NCBI RefSeq assembly: GCF_000374305.1
Contig: NZ_KB894096.1
Location: 496,001-560,000 of the forward strand
Direction of reading: 5' to 3'
DNA from: Actinomadura flavalba DSM 45200
GTDB taxonomy: Bacteria; Actinomycetota; Actinomycetes; Streptosporangiales; Streptosporangiaceae
Length of the DNA stretch: 64,000 nucleotides
Shown: piece by piece, positions 1 to 9,468 of the stretch
How positions within the stretch are numbered: the stretch's first letter is position 1
Layout of the letters: every line of letters starts with the position of its first letter
Position numbers and translations under genes: made by a program
The notes under the pieces: model-generated
Told to the model about the DNA's origin: nothing
The model's database searches: none
The model's input: only the letters and a program-made list of their open reading frames with translations

Positions 1-2
1 CG

Positions 3-911
3 GTGCCGCCGCCCGCGCTGGTGATGCTCGGCATCCTGTCGGTGCAGCTCGGCGCGGGGGTGGCCAAGAACCTGTTCCCCGTGCTGCCGCCGTCGGCCGT
101 GGTGTTCCTGCGGCTGCTCACCTCGGCGCTCGTGCTGGGGTTCCTCGCCCGCCGCGCGCTGCGGACGCTGTTCGCCGACCACTCGGCGCGCAGTCTGGCG
201 GTCGCGGCCGGGCTCGGGCTGTCGCTGTGCGTGATGAACGTGTCGATCTACCAGGCGTTCTCCCGCATCCCGCTCGGGGTCGCGGTGACGATCGAGTTCC
301 TCGGCCCGCTGGCGGTGGCGATCCTGGCGTCGCGGCGCGTCCTGGACGTCGGCTGGGCGCTGCTGGCGGCGGCGGGCGTGCTGCTGCTGACGCGCGGTGA
401 CGGCGCCCTCGACCCGGTCGGCGTCGGGTTCGCGCTGCTGGCGGGCGTGGCGTGGGGCGCCTACATCCTGCTCACCGCCGCCACCGGACGGCACTTCTCC
501 GGCCTGTCCGGACTGGCGGTGGCGAGCGTCTTCGCGGCGTTCGTGGCGCTGCCGCTGGGCGTCTCCGCCGGGGGCACCGCGCTGCTGGACCCCCGGCTGC
601 TGCTGCTCGGCCTCGGCGTCGGGCTGCTGTCGTCGGTGATCCCCTACACGCTGGAGATGGAGGCGCTGCGCCGGATGCCCGCGCGCGTCTTCGGCATCCT
701 GATGAGCCTGGAACCGGCCGCCGCCGCGCTCGTCGGGCTCGTCGTCCTCGGCGAGGCGCTGGCCGGACGGCAGTGGGCGGCGATCGTCTGCGTCATGATC
801 GCCTGCGCGGGCGCCACCCTCGGCGGACCGCGCGCCGCGCGCCGTTCGAGTGGCCCGGCGGGCGACGGGCATGGAAGGATCGAGGACGGCACGCGACCCG
901 CGAAGGAGTGA
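3..911 (+). CDS. EamA/DMT-family inner-membrane transporter (RhtA-like), 5' end probably cut
   Basis: About 300 residues with roughly ten hydrophobic segments and the two-fold EamA layout (first repeat ending near residue 130, second from about residue 140). Family members export amino acids or other small metabolites through the cytoplasmic membrane; the substrate cannot be read from sequence. The first visible codon is a GTG at base 3 that starts directly in the VPPPALVMLG segment just before TM1. Relatives usually have a few residues before it, so the true start may lie left of the window. The C-terminal tail is short and hydrophilic. The next gene starts 3 bases after the stop, so the two may be co-transcribed. 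The family call is firm, the function generic. Confidence 0.85.
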   Translation: MPPPALVMLGILSVQLGAGVAKNLFPVLPPSAVVFLRLLTSALVLGFLARRALRTLFADHSARSLAVAAGLGLSLCVMNVSIYQAFSRIPLGVAVTIEFLGPLAVAILASRRVLDVGWALLAAAGVLLLTRGDGALDPVGVGFALLAGVAWGAYILLTAATGRHFSGLSGLAVASVFAAFVALPLGVSAGGTALLDPRLLLLGLGVGLLSSVIPYTLEMEALRRMPARVFGILMSLEPAAAALVGLVVLGEALAGRQWAAIVCVMIACAGATLGGPRAARRSSGPAGDGHGRIEDGTRPAKE

Positions 912-914
912 GAC

Positions 915-1751
915 GTGAACGGCTGGTCCGACGAGCAGGGACTCTCCCCCGAACTCTTCGAGGCGGGCACGCCCTCCTTCGTGGACTTCCTCCGCCAGAA
1001 CGCGCCCGAGCTGCTGCCGGTCAACCGCGTCGCCGAGGCGGGCGCGGCCGCGCTGCCGCACGGCACGACCGTGCTCGCGCTGACGTTCCCCGGCGGCGTC
1101 ATCATGGCCGGTGACCGGCGCGCCACGGCCGGGAACGTCATCGCCTACCGCGAGCTGGACAAGGTGCAGCGCGCCGACGAGCACTCGGTCGTCGCGTTCG
1201 CCGGCACGGTCGGGCTCGCGCTGGAGATGGTGCGGCTGTTCCAGGTCGAGCTGGAGCACTACGAGAAGATGGAGACCGTGCCGCTGTCGCTGCCGGGCAA
1301 GGCCCGCCGGCTCGGCGCCGTCGTCCAGGCCAACTTCGCGCAGGCGCTCCAGGGGCTGGCGGTCGTGCCGCTGTTCGCCGGGTTCGACTCCGAGTCGGGT
1401 GAGGGCCGCATCTACAGCTACGACATCACCGGCTCCCCGCAGGAGACGCGCGACTACCACGCCGACGGCTCGGGCTCCCCGTACGCGCGCGGATCGCTGA
1501 AGAAGCTCTACCGTCCCGGCCTCTCGGAGGAGGACGCCGCGCTGGTGTGCGTCCAGGCGCTCTACGACGCCGCCGACGACGACGCGGCCACCGGCGGCCC
1601 CGACCGCACCCGCCGCATCTACCCGTCGCTGGCGGTCGTCACCGCCGACGGCTACCGGGCGCTGCCGCAGGACGAGGTCGCCCGGCTGGTCGACCTCGTC
1701 GTCGAGGCCCGGCTGGATCGTCCGGACGGGCCCGTCGCGCCGCTGACCTGA
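915..1751 (+). CDS. prcB: Proteasome beta subunit (PrcB family), solo copy
   Basis: Bacterial 20S proteasome beta subunit, the N-terminal-nucleophile protease of the core particle that degrades pupylated proteins in the cytoplasm. A propeptide of about 50 residues ends at HG|TTVLAL, making Thr51 the mature Thr1. Relative to Thr1, Asp17 and Lys33 are in place (AGDRR and LDKV), as are the GSGS motif and the DxATGG motif near the C-terminus, so the active site looks complete. Length (278 aa) is normal. Oddity: prcB normally sits directly upstream of prcA and downstream of pup. Here the neighbours are a transporter (3 bp upstream) and polX (49 bp downstream), with no room for prcA. It may be a second, paralogous beta subunit. 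Confidence 0.93.
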   Translation: MNGWSDEQGLSPELFEAGTPSFVDFLRQNAPELLPVNRVAEAGAAALPHGTTVLALTFPGGVIMAGDRRATAGNVIAYRELDKVQRADEHSVVAFAGTVGLALEMVRLFQVELEHYEKMETVPLSLPGKARRLGAVVQANFAQALQGLAVVPLFAGFDSESGEGRIYSYDITGSPQETRDYHADGSGSPYARGSLKKLYRPGLSEEDAALVCVQALYDAADDDAATGGPDRTRRIYPSLAVVTADGYRALPQDEVARLVDLVVEARLDRPDGPVAPLT

Positions 1752-1787
1752 GCGGACGGCGGCCGGGGAAACGTCCGACCCGGCTTC

Positions 1788-1793
1788 TAGACT
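1788..1793 (+). promoter_or_regulatory. -10 box TAGACT of a leaderless polX promoter
   Basis: TAGACT lies 7 nt before the ATG of polX and no Shine-Dalgarno sequence separates them. The expected transcription start therefore falls at or next to the A of ATG. This spacing recurs upstream of many genes in the window. Confidence 0.6.
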
Positions 1794-1800
1794 CGTGCCC

Positions 1801-3525
1801 ATGGCACGGGCGAACGACGAGGCTGCGGCCCTCATCCAGGAACTGGCCGACCTGCTCTCCATCACGGGCGGCGACGCGTTCAAGATCAGGGCGTACGAGA
1901 AGGCGGCGCGGGCGATCGCCGGACATCCCGACGACATCTCCGGCCTGTCGCTCACGGGGCTGAAGAAGATCCCGACGGTAGGCGAGGCCATCGCCAAGAA
2001 GGTCCAGGACTACCTGACCTCCGGGCAGATCCGGCAGGTGGAGGAGCTGCGGGCGCGCATCCCGGCGGGGGTGCGGGCGCTGACGTCGATTCCGGGCCTC
2101 GGGCCGAAGAAGGCGCTCGTCCTCTACGACGAGCTGGGCGTGTCCTCGGTCGAGGAGCTGGCCGACGCCATCGCGGCGGGGCGGCTGCGCGGGCTCAAGG
2201 GGTTCGGGCCGAAGACCGAGCAGAACATCGAGCACGGCATCGAGCTGCTGCGCTCGGCGGGCGACCGCGTCCTGCTCGACGCGGCGGCCGGGCTCGCCGA
2301 CGAGATCGTCGCCGCGCTGGAGAGGCTGCCGCAGGTCGAGCGGTGCACGTACGCGGGGTCGCTGCGCCGGATGCGCGAGACGATCGGCGACGTCGACATC
2401 CTGGCCGCGTCCGCCGACCCGAAGCCGATCATGGAGGCGTTCACCGCGCTGCCGTTCGTCACCGAGGTCATCGGCGGCGGCGACAAGAAGACGTCGGTGC
2501 GCACGTCGCGCGGGCTCCAGGTCGATCTGCGGGTCGTCCCGGTCGAGTCGTGGGGCGCGGCCCTGCAGTACTTCACCGGGTCGCAGGCGCACAACGTCCG
2601 CACCCGGGAGATCGCGGTGCGCGCCGGGCTGAAGCTGTCGGAGTACGGCGTCTTCGACGCGGAGTCCGGCGAGCAGATCGTGTCGCGCACCGAGGAGGAG
2701 GTGTACGCGCGTCTCGGCCTGCCGTGGATACCGCCGACGCTCCGGGAGGACGCGGGCGAGATCGAGGCCGCCCGCGACGACGCGCTCCCCCGGCTCGTCA
2801 CCGCCGCCGACATCCGCGGCGACCTGCACAGCCACACCGACCTCACCGACGGCATCGCCACGCTGGAGGAGATGGTCGGCGCGGCGCGCGAACGCGGCCT
2901 GGAGTACTACGCGATCACCGACCACGCCCCCGACCTGTTCATGCAGCGCATGACCGACGAGAAGATGCTGGCGCAGCGCGAGGAGGTCCGCCGTCTGAAC
3001 GAGAAGCTGGACGGGCTTACGCTGCTGCACGGCGCCGAACTGAACATCGGCCCGGACGGCTCGGTCGACTGGGACGAGGACTTCCTGTCCGGGTTCGACG
3101 TGTGCGTCGCCTCGGTCCACTCGCACTTCACCCAGGACCGCGCGGAGATGACGCGGCGGTTCGTCCGCGCCTGCGAGAACCCGTACGTGCACGTCATCGG
3201 CCACCCGACGGCGCGGCTGATCGGCCGCCGCGCCCCCGTCGACGCCGACTGGGACGAGGTCTTCCGCGTCGCGGCCCGCACCGGCACCGCCCTGGAGATC
3301 GACTGCTTCCCCGACCGCCTCGACCTGCCGTCCGACCTGATCCGCCGCGCCCTGCGGCTCGGCGTCAAGTTCTCCGTCGACACCGACGCGCACTCCCTGC
3401 GCGACCACGCCAACCTGCGCTACGGCGTGGGCACGGCCCAGCGCGGCTGGCTGACGCCCGACGACGTCATCAACACCTGGCCCCTCGACCGCCTCCGCGC
3501 CTTCCTCGCCGCCAAGTCCGGCTGA
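1801..3525 (+). CDS. polX: DNA polymerase X family protein with PHP domain (PolX)
   Basis: 574-residue bacterial PolX, a repair polymerase with 3'-5' exonuclease/AP-endonuclease activity used in gap filling. Order: N-terminal 8-kDa-like and helix-hairpin-helix region (about 1-150; note GLKKIPTVGEAIAKK and SIPGLGPKKA), nucleotidyltransferase palm with GS at 186-187 and metal-binding Asp197, Asp199 and Asp242, and a C-terminal PHP phosphoesterase domain from about residue 340 with DLHSH (His343, His345) and further His/Asp ligands. All catalytic residues looked for are present. The start was chosen at ATG 1801 rather than the GTG two codons earlier because of the -10 box at 1788. It ends 12 bp from the converging ctaA stop. 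Confidence 0.93.
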   Translation: MARANDEAAALIQELADLLSITGGDAFKIRAYEKAARAIAGHPDDISGLSLTGLKKIPTVGEAIAKKVQDYLTSGQIRQVEELRARIPAGVRALTSIPGLGPKKALVLYDELGVSSVEELADAIAAGRLRGLKGFGPKTEQNIEHGIELLRSAGDRVLLDAAAGLADEIVAALERLPQVERCTYAGSLRRMRETIGDVDILAASADPKPIMEAFTALPFVTEVIGGGDKKTSVRTSRGLQVDLRVVPVESWGAALQYFTGSQAHNVRTREIAVRAGLKLSEYGVFDAESGEQIVSRTEEEVYARLGLPWIPPTLREDAGEIEAARDDALPRLVTAADIRGDLHSHTDLTDGIATLEEMVGAARERGLEYYAITDHAPDLFMQRMTDEKMLAQREEVRRLNEKLDGLTLLHGAELNIGPDGSVDWDEDFLSGFDVCVASVHSHFTQDRAEMTRRFVRACENPYVHVIGHPTARLIGRRAPVDADWDEVFRVAARTGTALEIDCFPDRLDLPSDLIRRALRLGVKFSVDTDAHSLRDHANLRYGVGTAQRGWLTPDDVINTWPLDRLRAFLAAKSG

Positions 3526-3537
3526 CGCGGCCCGCCG

Positions 3538-4545
3538 TCAGGCCGGGACGGGCTGGTGCTCGTCGCGGGCCGGCGGGGCCGTCGCGGCGAGGGGGCCTCG
3601 GTCGCGCATCGAGAGGTACAGGCGCAGGCCGACGATCCACAGGATCACCGACACGGCCATGTGGAGGACGACCAGGGCTCCGGGGACGCCCAGGAAGTAC
3701 TGGACGTAGCCGATGGCGCCCTGGGCGACGAGCAGGCCGAGCAGGGCCAGGGCCCAGCGCCGGGTGGCGCGGGGGGCGTCGGCGCGGCGCACCCACAGCA
3801 GGACGGCGATCGACAGGATCACCGTCGCCCAGGCCAGCAGGGCGTGGACGCGGGCGACGTCCTCGATGGAGAAGCCGTAGCGGCGCGAGTCGGTGTCGCC
3901 CGAGTGCGGGCCGGTGCCGGTGACGACGGTGCCCGCCGCCAGGACCAGCCAGATCGCCGCCGCCAGCGCCAGGGACAGCCTGCGCAGGCCCTGCGGGACG
4001 AGCGGGCGCGGCGGCGCGTCGCCCTCGCCCGCGCGGACCCACAGCGCCACGCAGAAGATCAGCAGCGTCGGGGAGATGAGGAAGTGCACCGACACCGACG
4101 CCGGGTGCAGCTTGGTCAGCACCACGATGCCGCCGATGATCGCCTGGGCGACCACGCTCATCGGCTGGGCCAGCGCCAGCAGCAGCACGTCGCGGCGGCG
4201 GGGCCGCAGCCGCAGCGCGGCGACGAACACGGCCAGGCCCACGGCGAGCACCGCGAACGTCAGCATGCGGTTGCCGAACTCGATCGCCATGTTGATCGCC
4301 GCGTGGTCGGCGTGCGCGGTCGGGACGAAGCTGTCCCCCGTGCAGCGCGGCCACGTCGGGCAGCCGAGCCCCGACTTGGTGACGCGGACGGCGCCGCCCG
4401 TCGCGACGATGCCCGCGTTGCCGATGACGCCGAGCAGGGCCAGCACGCGCAGCGAGCGCGGCGTCGGCCGCCACACGGCATGCCACGCCCGCGTCAGCGG
4501 GTTCACGGAGGCGGGCACGGAAGCGGAAGCGGTGCGTTCGGACAC
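3538..4545 (-). CDS. ctaA: Heme A synthase (COX15/CtaA family)
   Basis: Eight-TM protein that oxidises the C8 methyl of heme O to a formyl group, giving heme A for aa3-type cytochrome oxidase. Visible hallmarks are GAxVRVTKSGLGCPTWPRC after TM1 (family Cys pair), HADHAAINMAIEFGNR with conserved His and Glu, and a second set of His-containing helices in the C-terminal half (SVHFL, HALLAW, VLHMAVS). Start: a GTG at 4551 extends the frame by two codons, but the hexamer TAACAT at 4557-4552 lies exactly 6 nt before the GTG at 4545, fitting the leaderless pattern of this window, so 4545 is preferred (335 aa). The functional partner ctaB lies beyond the intervening prsW-like gene on the same strand. 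Confidence 0.92.
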   Translation of the reverse strand: MSERTASASVPASVNPLTRAWHAVWRPTPRSLRVLALLGVIGNAGIVATGGAVRVTKSGLGCPTWPRCTGDSFVPTAHADHAAINMAIEFGNRMLTFAVLAVGLAVFVAALRLRPRRRDVLLLALAQPMSVVAQAIIGGIVVLTKLHPASVSVHFLISPTLLIFCVALWVRAGEGDAPPRPLVPQGLRRLSLALAAAIWLVLAAGTVVTGTGPHSGDTDSRRYGFSIEDVARVHALLAWATVILSIAVLLWVRRADAPRATRRWALALLGLLVAQGAIGYVQYFLGVPGALVVLHMAVSVILWIVGLRLYLSMRDRGPLAATAPPARDEHQPVPA

Positions 4546-4592
4546 GCACACATGTTATTGCCGAGGTCCGGTGACCGTGACCCGGCCCCTGC

Positions 4593-5795
4593 TCAGCGAC
4601 GTGGGGGCGGCAGGAAGCCGGACGGGCCGCCCGGGGCCCATGGCGGGCCGTCGCCCGGGGGGCGGCGGGACGGGGTGACCAGGAACGCCTCGCGGGCCAG
4701 GCGCATGAGGTGCAGCAGCGCGTCGCGGCGGGCCGCGAACCAGCGCGGGTCGGCGACGCCGCGTTCGGCGCGCTTGTGCAGCAGGGACAGCTCGGTCGCG
4801 GCGTGCTGGTAGTCGGCCATGGCGCGGACGGCGGGCGGCCCGCCGACGACCCGCGCCCAGCGGCGGGCGCCGCGCCGTCCGGGCACCGACCGGAGCATCC
4901 GCACGTCCTCGGCGGTGACGAGCCCGGTGGAGGCGTAGGCGGGCAGGTAGGTCTCGATGCGGCGGATCGTGGCGCGGCGCTCCACCGAGATGATGACGAC
5001 GAGGCCGATGAGGACGACGAACAGCAGCGCGTACACCAGCGCGAGCCCCGCCGCGCCGAAGATCGTCGAGCCGTTCCACAGCCCGTGCAGCACCATCGCG
5101 GCCAGCAGTCCCGCCAGCGGTGCGAGGATCTGCCCGCGCCGGTGCGTGGCGGCGTAGGCGACGCCGAGCCCGGTCATGGCGGTGAACAGCGGGTGGCTGA
5201 ACGGCAGGATGAGCCCGCGCAGGACGAACACGCCCTGGAGCGCCGCCGCGCCGCCCTCCTCGTAGGCGCGCATGTAGTAGGTGATGTTCTCCATCATCGC
5301 GAAGCCGAGGCCGACCATGGAGGCGTAGATGACGCCGTCCACGTACCCGTCGATCTCGGTGCGCCGCCACCACAGCATCCCGAACAGCACGGCGCCCTTG
5401 AGCGTCTCCTCGACGATGGGCGCCCCGACGGCGGCGCTGACGTACCGGCCGCGCTCCTGCCCGAACAGCGGCTCGGTGATGTAGAGCAGCCCGAGCGTGT
5501 TGAGCACGAGCGCGCCGAGCACCGCGACGCCCGCGCCCCACGCGAACGCGAACAGCAGGATGCGGGGCGGTTCGGGCTCCATCCGGTCCAGGGCGAGGAC
5601 GAGCGCGATCAGCAGCGGGATCGGCAGCAGCGCCAGCAGCAGCGAGGCCCAGAAGCCCCCGCCGCCGTAGACGATGTCGACGCCGAGCGCGGCCAGCGCG
5701 CACGCCGAGGTGATGACCAGCCCGACGATGAGCAGGACCGGGGGCCGCCCGGGCCTCCGTCCGTCCAGGACCGCCTGGGGATCGACGCGCGCCAT
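4593..5795 (-). CDS. PrsW-family intramembrane metalloprotease
   Basis: 400 residues with about eight TM helices. The PrsW/CAAX-protease-like motifs are visible: PIVEETLKG (EExxK, Glu129-Glu130-Lys133), the helix GFAMMENI, HPLFTAMTG, and HGLWNGS in a later helix. Bacillus PrsW performs site-1 cleavage of an anti-sigma factor, so a role in releasing a sigma factor is possible, but no anti-sigma/sigma pair is visible here. A soluble, basic C-terminal tail of about 110 residues follows the last helix. TACCCT at 5807-5802 is 6 nt upstream of the ATG, suggesting leaderless transcription. The gene sits between ctaA and ctaB. Confidence 0.87.
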   Translation of the reverse strand: MARVDPQAVLDGRRPGRPPVLLIVGLVITSACALAALGVDIVYGGGGFWASLLLALLPIPLLIALVLALDRMEPEPPRILLFAFAWGAGVAVLGALVLNTLGLLYITEPLFGQERGRYVSAAVGAPIVEETLKGAVLFGMLWWRRTEIDGYVDGVIYASMVGLGFAMMENITYYMRAYEEGGAAALQGVFVLRGLILPFSHPLFTAMTGLGVAYAATHRRGQILAPLAGLLAAMVLHGLWNGSTIFGAAGLALVYALLFVVLIGLVVIISVERRATIRRIETYLPAYASTGLVTAEDVRMLRSVPGRRGARRWARVVGGPPAVRAMADYQHAATELSLLHKRAERGVADPRWFAARRDALLHLMRLAREAFLVTPSRRPPGDGPPWAPGGPSGFLPPPRR

Positions 5796-5850
5796 ACCGC
5801 GAGGGTAATCAACCGCTCACCGGGGGCCCGCACCGGGGCCGGGGAAACGA

Positions 5851-6843
5851 TCAGTAGAGCAGCGGGTCGATCGCGACGACCGTGAACAGCAGCGCCAGGT
5901 AGACGTTCGACAGGTGGAAGAACCGCATCGGACGCAGGTGGACGCCGGTGACGCCCGCGCGGACGGCGCGCAGCAGCCGGTGCCCCTCGGCGAGGAACAC
6001 CAGGCCGAGCAGGACGGCGACGGCGCCGTACACCGGCCCCATGCCCGCGACCGGCCACAGCACCAGCGAGCAGGCGACGGTGGCGTAGGTGTAGACGAGG
6101 CTCTCGGTGACGACGCGCCGCTCGGTGGCCACGACCGGCAGCATCGGCACGCCCGCGACGGCGTAGTCCTCGCGGTAGCGCATGGCGAGCGTCCAGGTGT
6201 GCGGCGGCGTCCACAGGAACACGACGCCGAACAGCACGAACGGGGCGACGGCGAGGCTCTCGGTGATCGCGGCCCAGCCGATGAGGACGGGCATGCACCC
6301 GGCGATGCCGCCCCACACGACGTTCTGCGAGGTGCGCCGCTTGAGGATCAGCGAGTACACGACGATGTAGAACAGGATCGCGAAGACCGACAGCGCGGCG
6401 GCCAGCGGGTTCACCGTCAGCGCGAACCCGGCGGTGGACGCGACGGCGAGCGTGACGCCGAAGATCAGCGCGCGGGCCGGGGTGACCTGGTCGCGGGCCA
6501 GCGGACGGCGGCGGGTACGGCGCATCTTGGCGTCGATGTCGCGGTCGATGTAGCAGTTGATCGCGTTGGCGGCGCCGGCCGACATCGTCCCGAAGGCGAG
6601 CGTGAGCAGGACCGTGCCGAGCGGCGGCATGTCCCCGGCCGCCAGGAACATCACCGGCAGCGTGGTGATCAACAGCAGTTCGATCACGCGCGGCTTGGTG
6701 AGCGCGACGTAGGCGCGCACGCTGGCGGCGATCGACGGGCGGCCCGCCGGGACGACGGCGAGCGCGGGCGCCTGCGGCACCTGCTCGTCCAGTTCGACGG
6801 CGCGGGCGTTGCTGAGCAGCGTCACAATCGGGTCCACGTCCAA
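5851..6843 (-). CDS. ctaB: Protoheme IX farnesyltransferase (heme O synthase)
   Basis: UbiA-family prenyltransferase that adds a farnesyl group to heme b to make heme O, the substrate of CtaA. The first Asp-rich motif is NCYIDRDID in the first third, preceded by [14 protein letters not shown], and RTRRRPL follows, all typical of CtaB. Nine or so TM helices; length (about 330 aa) is normal. The longest frame begins with TTG at 6843. A GTG at 6837 or at 6825 are alternatives, none with a clear ribosome binding site, so the start is uncertain. It diverges from tkt across a 455-bp intergenic region, the usual ctaB-tkt arrangement in actinomycetes. Confidence 0.92.
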   Translation of the reverse strand: MDVDPIVTLLSNARAVELDEQVPQAPALAVVPAGRPSIAASVRAYVALTKPRVIELLLITTLPVMFLAAGDMPPLGTVLLTLAFGTMSAGAANAINCYIDRDIDAKMRRTRRRPLARDQVTPARALIFGVTLAVASTAGFALTVNPLAAALSVFAILFYIVVYSLILKRRTSQNVVWGGIAGCMPVLIGWAAITESLAVAPFVLFGVVFLWTPPHTWTLAMRYREDYAVAGVPMLPVVATERRVVTESLVYTYATVACSLVLWPVAGMGPVYGAVAVLLGLVFLAEGHRLLRAVRAGVTGVHLRPMRFFHLSNVYLALLFTVVAIDPLLY

Positions 6844-6933
6844 CTAGGCAGTGATGAAGTCGCGTGCCGTCCGTGCGGCGCCCCCGTGCTGCTGGGCCGC
6901 GCGTCGGCCTGCTGCGACCTCGGCTGGGTGAGA

Positions 6934-6971
6934 TCAACCGCGGCCACTGTCGTCAACCGCGTCATCACTGT
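6934..6971. repeat. Tandem direct repeat TCAACCGCG...CACTGT, 19-bp period
   Basis: TCAACCGCG occurs at 6934 and again at 6953. Each copy is followed by a C(C/AT)CACTGT segment (6945-6950 and 6964-6971). On the minus strand this reads ACAGTG...CGCGGTTGA twice. Two near-identical sites two helical turns apart in a divergent promoter suggest a regulator-binding region for ctaB and/or tkt; no regulator is identified. Confidence 0.5.
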
Positions 6972-7223
6972 AGTCCGACCCCTCCGGGGGTCGAGCACCG
7001 GGGCACCGGACGCGCCGGACAAGCCCGGGATCGGGTGTTCGCGGACGGCTCACCGGGGGGTCCGGACGTCCCCCTCGGGTTCACCCGGGCGGGGGGTTAG
7101 CGCGGGGCGGCTGAGGGCAAGGGTCACCTTATGCGGGCGCCGCGTCCGGCGACCGGGGTGATGACCCTGATCACCCTGGTCCGGCCCGCCCTCCGCGGCC
7201 CGGTCGGGACACGCCCGTTTCGG

Positions 7224-7229
7224 TAGGCT
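7224..7229 (+). promoter_or_regulatory. -10 box TAGGCT, probable tkt operon promoter
   Basis: TAGGCT matches the TAnnnT pattern used across the window. It lies 70 bp upstream of the tkt GTG, leaving a leader with a ribosome binding site (GAAGGAG, 7281-7287). No convincing -35 was found. It would drive the tkt-tal-PGI-like-zwf-opcA-pgl run. Confidence 0.4.
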
Positions 7230-7298
7230 CGCGGCCGACCGTCGATGACGCACCGTGTTTTCCATAGACAGTGTTTTCCGGAAGGAGCCTGGCGTTCC

Positions 7299-9419
7299 GT
7301 GAGCAAGGACGACAGCACGTTTGAATGGTCCGACCTGGACCGGCGGGCGGTGGACACGGTCCGCGCCCTGGCCATGGACGCGGTCGAGGAGGCCGGTTCG
7401 GGGCACCCGGGCACGGCCATGAGCCTGGCGCCGGCCGCCTACCTGCTCTTCCAGCGGTTCCTGCGGCACGACCCGACCGACCCGGGCTGGGCCGGTCGCG
7501 ACCGGTTCGTCCTGTCGTGCGGGCACTCCAGCCTCACCCTGTACATCCAGCTCTACCTGTCGGGCTACCCGCTGACGCTGGACGACCTGAAGTCGCTGCG
7601 CAAGTGGGACAGCCTCACCCCCGGCCACCCCGAGCACGGCCACACCGCCGGTGTGGAGACGACGACCGGGCCGCTCGGCCAGGGCATCGCCAACGCCGTC
7701 GGCATGGCGATGGCGGCGCGCCGCGAGCGCGGCCTGTTCGACCCGGACGCCGCGCCGGGCGAGTCCCCCTTCGACCACACCATCTGGGCGTTCTGCTCCG
7801 ACGGTGACATCCAGGAGGGCATCAGCCACGAGGCCAGCGCGCTGGCCGCGCACCAGCGCCTCGGCAACCTGATCGTGGTGTGGGACGACAACCACATCTC
7901 CATCGAGGACGACACCGCCATCGCGTTCTCCGAGGACGTCGGCGCCCGGTACGAGGCGTACGGGTGGGACGTCCACACCGTCGACTGGACCAAGGACGGC
8001 GACTACTCCGAGAACGTCGGCGAGCTGGCGGCGGCGCTGGAGGCGGCCAAGGCCGAGACGGGCCGCCCGTCGTTCGTCAAGCTGCGCACGATCATCGGCT
8101 GGCCCGCGCCGAACAAGAAGAACACCGGCAAGATCCACGGTTCGGCGCTCGGCGCCGACGAGGTCGCCGCCACCAAGAAGGTTCTCAAGCTCGACCCGGC
8201 CAAGACGTTCGACGTTCCCGCCGACGTGCTGGAGCACTCCCACGAGGTGTCGGCGCGCGGCCGCGAGGCGCACGCCGCGTGGCAGGAGACGTTCGACGCG
8301 TGGCGGTCGGCGAACCCCGAGCGCGCCACCGAGTACGACCGCGTCGCGATCCGGGCGCTGCCGGCGGGCTGGACGTCGGCGCTGCCGGAGTTCGAGGCCG
8401 GCAAGGACATCGCGACCCGCGCGGCGTCCGGGCAGATCCTCGCCGCGCTGGCGCCGGTGCTGCCCGAGCTGTGGGGCGGCTCGGCCGACCTGGCCGAGAG
8501 CAACAACACGACGATGAAGGGCGAGCCGTCGTTCGTCCCCGAGGAGTTCCAGACCAAGGAGTTCCCCGGTGGGCCGTACGGCCGCACGCTGCACTTCGGC
8601 GTGCGCGAGCACGCGATGGCGGCGATCTGCAACGGCATCGCGCTGCACGGCGGCACCCGCCCCTACGGCGGCACGTTCCTCATCTTCAGCGACTACATGC
8701 GCCCGGCGGTGCGCCTGGCCGCGCTGATGAAGCTGCCGGTGACGTTCGTGTGGACGCACGACTCGATCGGCCTCGGCGAGGACGGCCCCACCCACCAGCC
8801 GGTGGAGCAGCTCTGGTCGCTGCGGGCCATCCCGGGGCTGGACGTCGTCCGCCCGGCCGACGCGAACGAGACGGTCGTGGCCTGGCGCACGATCCTGGAG
8901 CACACCGACCGCCCGGCGGGCATCGCGCTGACCCGGCAGAAGCTGCCGGTGTACGCGCGCGGCGCCGAGCTGGCCTCCGCCGAGGGCGTCACCAAGGGCG
9001 GGTACACGCTCGCCGACGCCAGTAACGGGCAGCCCGAGGTGATCATCATCGCGACCGGGTCGGAGGTGGAGCTGGCGCTGGAGGCCCGCGCGACGCTGGA
9101 GGCCGACGGCACGCCCACCCGCGTGGTGTCGATGCCGTGCGTCGAGTGGTTCGACGCCCAGGACGACGCCTACCGCCAGCAGGTGCTGCCGCCCGGCGTG
9201 AAGGCGCGGGTGTCGGTGGAGGCCGGGATCGCGCTCGGCTGGCGCGCTTACATCGGCGAGGCCGGGGAAGCGGTGAGCCTGGAGCACTTCGGTGCCTCGG
9301 CCGACTACAAGACGCTGTTCCAGCAGTTCGGGATCACGTCGGAGCGGGTCGTGGCCGCCGCGCGTTCCAGCCTGGTGAAGGCCAACGTCGCCGGGCGCGG
9401 GACGACCACCGGCAACTGA
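7299..9419 (+). CDS. tkt: Transketolase
   Basis: 706-residue thiamine-diphosphate enzyme that moves two-carbon ketol units between pentose, tetrose, hexose and triose phosphates in the non-oxidative pentose phosphate pathway. Visible motifs: [11 protein letters not shown] near the N-terminus (phosphate/TPP region), [19 protein letters not shown] with the following [11 protein letters not shown] (TPP/Mg-binding GDG...N), and the central pyrimidine domain [19 protein letters not shown] with catalytic Glu. The frame runs open upstream to an ATG at 7245, but the ribosome binding site GAAGGAG at 7281-7287 and the family N-terminus point to GTG 7299. tal follows after 49 bp. Confidence 0.96.
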   Translation: MSKDDSTFEWSDLDRRAVDTVRALAMDAVEEAGSGHPGTAMSLAPAAYLLFQRFLRHDPTDPGWAGRDRFVLSCGHSSLTLYIQLYLSGYPLTLDDLKSLRKWDSLTPGHPEHGHTAGVETTTGPLGQGIANAVGMAMAARRERGLFDPDAAPGESPFDHTIWAFCSDGDIQEGISHEASALAAHQRLGNLIVVWDDNHISIEDDTAIAFSEDVGARYEAYGWDVHTVDWTKDGDYSENVGELAAALEAAKAETGRPSFVKLRTIIGWPAPNKKNTGKIHGSALGADEVAATKKVLKLDPAKTFDVPADVLEHSHEVSARGREAHAAWQETFDAWRSANPERATEYDRVAIRALPAGWTSALPEFEAGKDIATRAASGQILAALAPVLPELWGGSADLAESNNTTMKGEPSFVPEEFQTKEFPGGPYGRTLHFGVREHAMAAICNGIALHGGTRPYGGTFLIFSDYMRPAVRLAALMKLPVTFVWTHDSIGLGEDGPTHQPVEQLWSLRAIPGLDVVRPADANETVVAWRTILEHTDRPAGIALTRQKLPVYARGAELASAEGVTKGGYTLADASNGQPEVIIIATGSEVELALEARATLEADGTPTRVVSMPCVEWFDAQDDAYRQQVLPPGVKARVSVEAGIALGWRAYIGEAGEAVSLEHFGASADYKTLFQQFGITSERVVAAARSSLVKANVAGRGTTTGN

Positions 9420-9468
9420 AGGGGCGCCCGTCCGCGGCCGGGCCGCGGGCATCCGACGAGAGGAAACG

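Larger units (their letters stand above)
6844..7298. other. Divergent ctaB/tkt intergenic region
   Basis: About 455 bp without a credible gene. It holds a tandem direct repeat (6934-6971), an inverted pair CAGTGATGA (6849-6857) / TCATCACTG (6962-6970), a tkt-side -10 candidate TAGGCT (7224-7229), and the tkt ribosome binding site. The rest is G+C-rich sequence in which nothing else was recognised. Confidence 0.6.

Noticed and set aside
1639-3408. 589-codon minus-strand frame over polX
   Set aside because: Antisense shadow of polX; repetitive Arg/Asp/Val/Gly composition and no ribosome binding site.
6822-7022. 66-codon minus-strand frame upstream of ctaB
   Set aside because: Lies across the divergent promoter region, lacks a ribosome binding site, and its sequence shows no protein-like pattern.
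7245-7298. ATG 7245 as transketolase start
   Set aside because: The first 18 residues do not look like transketolase, and the ribosome binding site lies downstream of this ATG.
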